Source: Planctomycetaceae bacterium (lineage in GTDB: Bacteria > Planctomycetota > Planctomycetia > Planctomycetales > Planctomycetaceae). Taken from it: 64,000 bases of DNA. The position numbers and the translations under genes were made by a program. The DNA is taken from the NCBI GenBank assembly GCA_041398825.1, contig JAWKTX010000004.1, positions 186,001 through 250,000 of the forward strand, read 5' to 3'. Below the pieces are notes generated by a model that worked only from the letters and a program-made list of their open reading frames with translations, was not told the origin of the DNA and did not search any database. Positions 56,388-64,000 of the stretch are shown here, piece after piece; position 1 is the stretch's first letter; each line of letters begins with the position of its first letter.

Positions 56388-56969
56388 GTGCCACTCACTG
56401 ATACCGATCGCAAACTTCTGAGCGAACTGCTGGCTGGCCGCAGCAATGCGTGGAAGGTGTTCGTTGATCGTTTCACGGGGTTGGTGCTTCAGGTCATCCA
56501 GCAGACCGCACAATCCCACAGCATAAAGCTGAGTGAGCATGATGTTGAAGACCTCTGTGCGGACACCTATGCCGAATTGCTCTCCCGAGACATGGCGTCA
56601 TTGAGAAGTTTTCGTGGACGGTGTTCATTCGCGACCTATCTGGCCGTCATTGTACGGCGGATCGTGGTGCGACAGATGACTCACTACCGATACCGGCAGG
56701 CAATGGGACACGTAAATGCTCATCGGGCTGCAATCGATCTTGCGGGAGATTCCTCTGATGTGCGGCAACTGGAAGCGAGAGACGAAGTGGAATCTCTGAT
56801 GTCCTCACTTCCTCAGGAACAACAGACGCTGCTGAGTCTGCATTTTCTGCAACATCGATCCTACAGGGAAATTGCCACGTTGCTGAAGAAACCGTTGAAT
56901 TCTATCGGCCCAATGTTGAGCCGGCTGCGTGAAGCGATGCAGTCCCAGTCCCCACGCCCTACACGATAG
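56388..56969 (+). CDS. ECF-type RNA polymerase sigma factor
   Basis: 193 residues from GTG 56388 (GAGCGAGG upstream). Region 2 is visible in HDVEDLCADTYAELLSRDMA and SFRGRCSFATYLAVIVRRIV; region 4 in LPQEQQTLLSLHFLQHRSYR and REIATLLKKPLNSIGPMLSR. This is the ECF layout, sigma2 plus sigma4 with no sigma3. No anti-sigma factor gene lies beside it, and the following gene points the other way. Target genes cannot be inferred from the window. Confidence 0.88.
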   Translation: MPLTDTDRKLLSELLAGRSNAWKVFVDRFTGLVLQVIQQTAQSHSIKLSEHDVEDLCADTYAELLSRDMASLRSFRGRCSFATYLAVIVRRIVVRQMTHYRYRQAMGHVNAHRAAIDLAGDSSDVRQLEARDEVESLMSSLPQEQQTLLSLHFLQHRSYREIATLLKKPLNSIGPMLSRLREAMQSQSPRPTR

Positions 56970-57035
56970 CCGAAACATCGGCAGGACGATCCGCAGGAAC
57001 CATTATCGCTTCACACGCACGCAGACCTCATTTAG

Positions 57036-58025
57036 CTACTGAAGCAGACTGCGATCGAGAACATCGCGTGCCTTCGCAAAGTAATCCTGCCAGATGATCT
57101 CGGGATTTCCATCCCGGAGGCAGTCTCTGACTTTCTGCAGTGTGTTCCGAGCCATGTGGGGGCATCGATTACAAGCGCAGGTCTCACCGGATGACGCCAT
57201 GATTCCCGGAACAGGAATATAGGTGTGTTGCGGCGCAGATTTCTGCAACGGATGAATCATGGCCGCTTCTGTCGCAATCAGGAATGTCATTGGTTCTTCG
57301 AGAGACATTACGTACTGGCGAATTTTTTCCGTGCCACCAATGAAATCCGTAATCTCCAGAATATTCTGAGGGCACTCCGGATGAGCGAGAACTTGCGCTG
57401 CCGGATTATTTCGCTTGGCTCGGATAAGATCCTGAATGCTGAAGATCTCATGAACCATGCACGATCCCGGCCAGAGAATCATCTTCCTGCCGGTGACTTC
57501 GCTCAGATATCGGCCGAGATGCTGATCGGGGACAAACAGAATTTCCTTATCGTCAGGGACCCGTTCAATGATCTCTCGAGCATTGCCACTGGTGACAATC
57601 CAGTCGCAAAGACTTTTGACGGCCGCTGAAGTATTGATGTATGCCACAGTCTGAAAGTCTCGCCCCTGAGCTCGCAGCTGCTCCTGAAATGCTGCAAGGT
57701 TGTCTGGCTGGCAACTGTCCGCCAGCGAGCAGCCGGCCAGCATGTCGGGAATCAGGATACGCTTTTCAGGATTCATGATCTTTGCCGATTCACCCATGAA
57801 ATGAACCCCCGCAAAGACGATGGTCGATGTATTGACTCTGGTGGCGTCTCTGGCCAGTTTCAGGCTGTCACCGGTAAAGTCAGCGATATCCTGAATTTCT
57901 CCATCGACATAGAAATGTGCGAGTACAGTGGCGTCTTTTTCTTTCTTCAGGGCGTCGATTTCGTCCATCAGATCGAGTGGGTCCTCGAAAGGGACCGGTG
58001 AATCCGTTACGACGGGCAAAGACAT
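57036..58025 (-). CDS. nadA: Quinolinate synthase
   Basis: A 329-residue NadA, which condenses iminoaspartate and dihydroxyacetone phosphate to quinolinate in NAD synthesis. Its 4Fe-4S cluster ligands are expected in ILIPDMLAGCSLADSC, VLAHPECP and the C-terminal ETCACNRCPHMA. GVHFMGESAKIMNPEKR and GSCMVHEIF are also typical. Start ATG 58025; the length is usual for the family. It lies 81 bases downstream of the DNA methyltransferase gene on the same strand. Confidence 0.93.
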   Translation of the reverse strand: MSLPVVTDSPVPFEDPLDLMDEIDALKKEKDATVLAHFYVDGEIQDIADFTGDSLKLARDATRVNTSTIVFAGVHFMGESAKIMNPEKRILIPDMLAGCSLADSCQPDNLAAFQEQLRAQGRDFQTVAYINTSAAVKSLCDWIVTSGNAREIIERVPDDKEILFVPDQHLGRYLSEVTGRKMILWPGSCMVHEIFSIQDLIRAKRNNPAAQVLAHPECPQNILEITDFIGGTEKIRQYVMSLEEPMTFLIATEAAMIHPLQKSAPQHTYIPVPGIMASSGETCACNRCPHMARNTLQKVRDCLRDGNPEIIWQDYFAKARDVLDRSLLQ

Positions 58026-58105
58026 GTTTACAGGTCCTTAATGATGTTGTTCGCAGGTTGGTCAATGAATTTGGGAATGAAGTCTTCCGCGGTTGGATCG
58101 AGACA

Positions 58106-59182
58106 TCAATCCGACGACGAATGCTGTTGGTCCTCACGTTGCTGGTCAGATTGATCGCTGAAAAGCGGAATCTGACTTTCACGAGTGCCGATCCTTCCGG
58201 ACTTTGGCTTTCTTTTTGCGGCAGAAGTTCTGGTGGCTGACTGTTTTTTTTGAGTTGCTGGAGCTGACATTGTCGGTTCTGCAGCCCCAACAAGCGGATC
58301 TCCCGGGCTGGTCTGATTCAGCCGTTCCCGCCCCGCGTCTGTGTACTCGGGCGACAGTTCGAAGCCAACCACTCGGCGGTTCAGCTTTCGAGCCACGACC
58401 AGTGTCGATGCGCTGCCGGAAAATGGATCAAGAACAATATCGTCTTCATTTGAACAAGTCCGGATAATACGTCCAAGCAATTGTTCGGGCATTTGGCACC
58501 CGTGGAACCCGGCACGTTCTTTGAACGTACCGGCAACTCTCGGGAAATACCACGTGTCTTCTTCTGGCTGAAACCCCTCGGAAAGGTCTTGTGGTCTCAA
58601 CGTAAACGTGGCGTTTGCCTGGGTTTGAATATTCGGTGGAATGATCCAAGTGTCGTCTGGCAGCCGACCTTTACTGTTGGCCCGCGAGTCGTTGTACACA
58701 AGTTGCCTGGCCGAAGGGACGCGATTCGCCGGGTCGTCCATACGAAACGTAAAACGAGCCCTGTCTTTGACGAAGTAGAACAAGTGAGCGTGAGACCGGG
58801 TGAACTTCTTTTTGCAGTTCACTCCAAATGTGTAGTACCAGATCACCCAGCTACGGCAATGGAACCCGATTCGCTGGCTTTCCACTTTCAGTTCGGCCGC
58901 GTATTCATCGCCTATTGCGAGCCAGAAGGTGCCGTCGTCTTTCAGAATCCGATACACCTGCTGAATCCACTCACGGGACCACTGCAGATACGCTTCGTAT
59001 TCCAGCTGATCTTCGTAAACATCGTATTCATAGCCGATATTAAACGGCGGATCTGCGAACGCCAGGTCAACCGACCCATCGGGCAGAGACTGCATACCGG
59101 CGATACAGTCGCCGTTGTGGATGTCTCCAATCCAGCGGGGCGTATCCGGGGCGACTTGCGATGATCCAGGAGATTCAGTCAT
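58106..59182 (-). CDS. Solitary beta-class DNA methyltransferase
   Basis: 358 residues from ATG 59182 (ATG 59212 adds ten). Motif IV DPPF lies at residues 44-47 (LAFADPPFNIGY) and precedes motif I DPFSGSAS at 252-259, the order of beta-class enzymes that methylate exocyclic N6-adenine or N4-cytosine. The C-terminal 60 residues are basic then Gln/Ser-rich, probably disordered. No restriction endonuclease or specificity subunit lies nearby, so it seems an orphan; whether it regulates genes or derives from a phage cannot be told. Confidence 0.85.
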   Translation of the reverse strand: MTESPGSSQVAPDTPRWIGDIHNGDCIAGMQSLPDGSVDLAFADPPFNIGYEYDVYEDQLEYEAYLQWSREWIQQVYRILKDDGTFWLAIGDEYAAELKVESQRIGFHCRSWVIWYYTFGVNCKKKFTRSHAHLFYFVKDRARFTFRMDDPANRVPSARQLVYNDSRANSKGRLPDDTWIIPPNIQTQANATFTLRPQDLSEGFQPEEDTWYFPRVAGTFKERAGFHGCQMPEQLLGRIIRTCSNEDDIVLDPFSGSASTLVVARKLNRRVVGFELSPEYTDAGRERLNQTSPGDPLVGAAEPTMSAPATQKKQSATRTSAAKRKPKSGRIGTRESQIPLFSDQSDQQREDQQHSSSD

Positions 59183-59571
59183 TTTAGAAGGGAAGCAGCT
59201 GAGCAGCTTCATCGAGTCCAGTTTGAATTCGAGCCGTGACAGGAACCACCAGAAGGATAGTTGATCGAGAAGAGTCCGTCATCTGACGCCGATCGGGCTG
59301 TTTTTTGCACGGCGGATGGTGCGTTTTACAATTCCCGGAGCTGATCGACGAACCGCAGATGGTCGTAAATCGTTGTCAATAAATAGGTTCCGATGAAAAA
59401 CAGACTTTCGGCACACTTTATGCAGACGCTTTGGGACTCTTGTAGTACAATCTAGGGTAGGCAGCGAAAGCGCTGGAAACGAAAGATGTTGTTGGATGGG
59501 GCATCAGGAACCCTTGGGCCATTCGGCAGCAATCGAAGGATCAACACGATGTTGAAGGCTGATTACGCCCT
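59183..59571. other. Divergent gap upstream of rpoN
   Basis: About 390 bases between the methyltransferase (minus) and rpoN (plus). A short CAGCG/CGCTG stem sits at 59462-59475. A TACAAT box is visible near 59447 but without a good -35 partner. No gene. Confidence 0.45.
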
Positions 59572-61086
<1,515 letters not shown>

Positions 61087-61192
61087 GAGCCCACGCATTG
61101 TCGGTCATTCGCACTGCTGACCAGTCAAACAACGACCGGAATCAGCGCGTTTATCAGATCTCATTCGCTTTGCTGCGCTGAAAGGAAGACTT

Positions 61193-61888
61193 ATGCGTGC
61201 GCGTTCAATGACATCCGGCTTGTATCTGCTGGTCGTGGTCGGGGCCTTTCTTACATCTTCGTCCGTTTCCGGACAGTCATCACGTGATCGTAAGAACAAC
61301 TCACAGCTCAACGAGAAGGAACTGCAGTCCCGCGCGGAAAAAGCTGAGGAAACGCTTGTCAAAGAGCTTCATGAAATTGCTGGGGAGTTTTACAAGCAGG
61401 GCGATCGAGAAAAATCCATTGCGATCCTGGAACGTATCAGTCAGATCAACCCTCGAACACCCGGTCTCAAAGAGCAGATGAAGACTATTCGGGAAGAAAT
61501 GCTGACTGATAATCCCGCATCGGTCGACGTGGATACATCAAAAGGATGGACTGCTGCCGTCGCGGAGGTGGAGGGTGGTCGACCGTTTCGGATTGCCGCA
61601 TCCGGCGATTTTCGTGTCCTGTTCTCAGCAACCCTGAGTGTCAACGGGATTTCGGATGAAGACCCCAGTAAAGATGTCCTTTCGGTCGCGCCATTCGGAG
61701 CGTTAATTGGAGTGATCGTCAGTGACGGAAAACCGGGCGAGCCTTTCGCTGTCAACAATGGTCTGGAAATGACACCCAAGAAGTCAGGCCTGCTTTTTCT
61801 GCGTGCCAACGTTCCCGCAGGGGCCAAGTGCACCGGTAAGATCAAGGTTCAGTTGAGTGGCGGAATCCGGGCCGCAAATTCGCGTTAA
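61193..61888 (+). CDS. Secreted hypothetical protein with TPR-like helices
   Basis: 231 residues from ATG 61193. The N-terminus GLYLLVVVGAFLTSSSVSG is a signal peptide. The next section (about 35-100) is a charged helical segment with a TPR-like unit (EIAGEFYKQGDREKSIAILE, then RISQINPRTPGLKEQMK). The C-terminal half is beta-rich (WTAAVAEVEGGRPFRIAASG, LLFLRANVPAG) and may be a carbohydrate-binding-like sandwich. It lies 106 bases after rpoN on the same strand. Family not recognised. Confidence 0.7.
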   Translation: MRARSMTSGLYLLVVVGAFLTSSSVSGQSSRDRKNNSQLNEKELQSRAEKAEETLVKELHEIAGEFYKQGDREKSIAILERISQINPRTPGLKEQMKTIREEMLTDNPASVDVDTSKGWTAAVAEVEGGRPFRIAASGDFRVLFSATLSVNGISDEDPSKDVLSVAPFGALIGVIVSDGKPGEPFAVNNGLEMTPKKSGLLFLRANVPAGAKCTGKIKVQLSGGIRAANSR

Positions 61889-62041
61889 TCGCTGGCAAAA
61901 AAATTGCGAAACGGTCTGCATAGGAGGCCGACGGAAAGTCCGTTCCGTGCGCATCAGGCTTCTCGTATCTCGCAAGCGTGCTCCGTTCCCGAAACCAGCG
62001 TTGCGGTATTTCATCTGGCGTATTCTTAGTCTGGCTTCACG

Positions 62042-64000
62042 ATGAGACTCTCCATGGCGACTTGCGTTCTACTTGTCATTCTAACGCGTTTTGGCAGGTG
62101 TGCTCCCGCGATGGTTCTGACGCTGTTGTCCGTCATGACGACACTTTCCGCAGAGGATGCCACATTGCCGATCGTCACCGAGGCGCTGGTCTTCGCGGAG
62201 AAGGACGGACTGGTGGCTGTCGAAGCGGAACATTTCTCGCGACAGGAACACACCGACGTTCGCGCTTTTCACATCACAACTCAGGATCAGGTGCCGAATG
62301 TTCGACCAGACGGCGATCCGACCCATCTTTCAGGAGCGGCAGGAGGTGCGTATGTCGAACTGCTGCCCGACAGTCGTCGAAACCATCAGCACAAGCTGGT
62401 GAAGGGGCAGAATTTTTCGAATGAACCAGGCCGTCTGGCGGTGCTGACGTACAGAGTTCACTTTCAGAATCCCGGGAAATACTACGTCTGGGTACGCGCT
62501 TACAGCAGCGGTTCAGAGGACAACAGCTTGCACGTTGGGCTCAACGGAAACTGGCCTGACAGTGGACAGCGAATGCAGTGGTGTGACGGCAAAAATTCAT
62601 GGCGATGGGAAAGCAGGCAGCGAACAGAAACAGAACACTGTGGTGAAGCGCACCAGATATTTCTGGAGGTACCCGCAGCAGGTATCCACGAGATTCAATT
62701 TTCCATGCGAGAAGATGGATTCGAATTTGATCGCTGGTTGATGACAAATAACCGGGAATTCAAACGCCCCGCGGACGAAGGGCCAGCCGTAGTCGTCTCA
62801 TCGGGCAACCTTCCAGCAGCCTTTCCAGTGGCACCGGTCGCGGTTGCTGAAGATGCCGGGGGCCAAGTTGTGCCTGAAGCCGTGACTCGGTCTGCCAGTT
62901 TGAGCACGCTGCCGATGGCCCCCGCAATGGTGAAAGCCGATCTGCAACAGCCGCGTCAGGCGGACGGCCCTGGCACAGTCAGTATTTCCGGCGATCTGAA
63001 ACAGTGGCACAAAGTGACTCTGACACTGGATGGCCCCTTCGCTCACGAACTCGATAACGCACCAAACCCTTTTGTGAATTATCAGCTGAACGTGCAGTTC
63101 ACGCATGAATCCGGTCTGCCGAAGTATACCGTTCCCGGTTACTTTGCGGCTGATGGCGACTCTGCAAATACATCGGCTGCGAGTGGTACGAAGTGGCGTT
63201 GCCACCTGGCACCTGATAAGCCGGGACGTTGGAACTACAGGGTGTCGATGCGAAAAGGAACCTTCATTTCGGAGACAGACACACCGATTTCAGAAGCGGT
63301 CCCGGGCGATGGAGTGGAAGGAAGCTTCGAAGTTGCTCCGACCGACAAGACAACCCCTGATCTGCGTGCCCATGGGCGTCTTCAATATGTGGGCGAACGA
63401 TATCTCCGGTTCGCCGAAAGCGAACAATACTTTCTGAAAGCCGGAGCAGATGCTCCGGAAACGTTGCTCGGTTACATCGATTTCGACGGAACAATTGCCG
63501 GAAAGCCAGAGAAGGTTCCTCTGAAATCCTTCGCTCCGCACATCGATGACTGGAATGAAGGTGACCCAACATGGAAAGACGGCAGGGGCAAAGGTCTGAT
63601 TGGTGCCGTGAATTATCTTTCCCGCAAAGGATGCAATGCGTTCTCGTTCTTAACTTACAACGCTGGTGGCGATGGAGACAATGTCTGGCCGTTTGTGTCT
63701 CGAGATGACAAGCTTCACTACGACTGCAGCAAGCTCGATCAGTGGGGCATAGTCTTCGATCACGGGACTGCGATGGGGATGTATCTGCACTTTAAGATGC
63801 AGGAAACAGAAAACGATGACAACACTGCCGGTAAGGGGAAATCCAGATTCGTGGCTGAGTCTCTGGATGGCGGAGACCTTGGAATTCAGCGTCGCCTTTA
63901 CTGTCGCGAACTGATCGCTCGTTACGCTCACAATCTGGCGCTGAACTGGAATCTGGGTGAAGAGAACACGCAAACGACCGAGCAGCAACAGGCGATGATT
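62042..64000 (+). CDS. Secreted DUF5060-like putative glycoside hydrolase (partial, runs off the window)
   Basis: A frame open from ATG 62042 to the window end (653 codons), beginning with a signal-peptide-like region (CVLLVILTRFGRC, LLSVMTTLSAED). An N-terminal carbohydrate-binding-like module reads GLVAVEAEHFSRQEH and YYVWVRAYSSGSEDN, with FDRWLMTNN at its end. The second half (about 320-440) matches the DUF5060 Ig-like module (WRCHLAPDKPGRWNYRVSM), then comes the start of a TIM-barrel-like catalytic part (FLTYNAGGDGDNVWPFVS, ALNWNLGEENT). DUF5060 proteins are presumed glycan-degrading. The C-terminal end lies outside the window. Confidence 0.78.
   Translation, partial: MRLSMATCVLLVILTRFGRCAPAMVLTLLSVMTTLSAEDATLPIVTEALVFAEKDGLVAVEAEHFSRQEHTDVRAFHITTQDQVPNVRPDGDPTHLSGAAGGAYVELLPDSRRNHQHKLVKGQNFSNEPGRLAVLTYRVHFQNPGKYYVWVRAYSSGSEDNSLHVGLNGNWPDSGQRMQWCDGKNSWRWESRQRTETEHCGEAHQIFLEVPAAGIHEIQFSMREDGFEFDRWLMTNNREFKRPADEGPAVVVSSGNLPAAFPVAPVAVAEDAGGQVVPEAVTRSASLSTLPMAPAMVKADLQQPRQADGPGTVSISGDLKQWHKVTLTLDGPFAHELDNAPNPFVNYQLNVQFTHESGLPKYTVPGYFAADGDSANTSAASGTKWRCHLAPDKPGRWNYRVSMRKGTFISETDTPISEAVPGDGVEGSFEVAPTDKTTPDLRAHGRLQYVGERYLRFAESEQYFLKAGADAPETLLGYIDFDGTIAGKPEKVPLKSFAPHIDDWNEGDPTWKDGRGKGLIGAVNYLSRKGCNAFSFLTYNAGGDGDNVWPFVSRDDKLHYDCSKLDQWGIVFDHGTAMGMYLHFKMQETENDDNTAGKGKSRFVAESLDGGDLGIQRRLYCRELIARYAHNLALNWNLGEENTQTTEQQQAMI

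Overview
The window comes from a planctomycete. The evidence is lineage-typical: a large secreted membrane-bound dehydrogenase/haem protein, a DUF1552 protein, a ThuA-like protein, a neutral-ceramidase/LamG fusion, and a PVM-type (Planctomycetes-Verrucomicrobia) bacterial microcompartment (BMC) operon. Proteins are named from motif reading; no database search was possible.

Layout. 1-11 kb is core metabolism: the end of ilvD, a ThuA-like secreted protein, a DUF1015 protein, a pyruvate dehydrogenase operon (aceE, two-lipoyl aceF, lpd) and a short-chain dehydrogenase. 11-18 kb holds two large secreted proteins. 18-22.5 kb on the minus strand is a STAND (NB-ARC-like) ATPase with a degenerate CHAT-like N-terminus, a TPR-like tail and an apparent 5' frameshift, followed by a small membrane protein.

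22.8-33.3 kb, all minus strand, is the BMC operon. In transcription order it is: DeoR-family regulator, PduL-type phosphotransacylase, two BMC-H shell proteins, acetate kinase, BMC-P, a membrane protein, BMC-P, aldehyde dehydrogenase, a RpiB-like protein, another BMC-P, class II aldolase, a lactate/malate dehydrogenase and an unknown protein, ending at a clear hairpin terminator. (In genome order one BMC-P and the membrane protein precede the aldehyde dehydrogenase; the second BMC-P follows it.) In the known PVM scheme the aldolase cleaves fuculose- or rhamnulose-phosphate, lactaldehyde is oxidised to lactyl-CoA, and PduL plus the kinase yield lactate and ATP. Encapsulation-type helices are visible on the aldehyde dehydrogenase, PduL and the RpiB-like protein; the one belonging to the aldolase lies out of frame.

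33.7-43 kb has a citrate-synthase-like protein lacking both catalytic histidines, threonine synthase, a zinc alcohol dehydrogenase, a PAS hybrid histidine kinase, a DUF1552 protein and an inositol monophosphatase. 43-50 kb is sparse: a zinc-ribbon/trypsin-like protease and several small secreted or membrane proteins. 50-64 kb holds an NADH-dehydrogenase/SelD fusion, a trans-sulfuration enzyme, a repetitive coiled-coil membrane protein, ferredoxin, an ECF sigma factor, nadA, a solitary DNA methyltransferase, rpoN, a secreted protein and a truncated DUF5060-like glycoside-hydrolase candidate.

The most noteworthy signals are the out-of-frame aldolase targeting helix, the RpiB-like BMC cargo candidate, the pseudo-CHAT STAND protein with its split 5' end, and the citrate synthase homologue without catalytic histidines.
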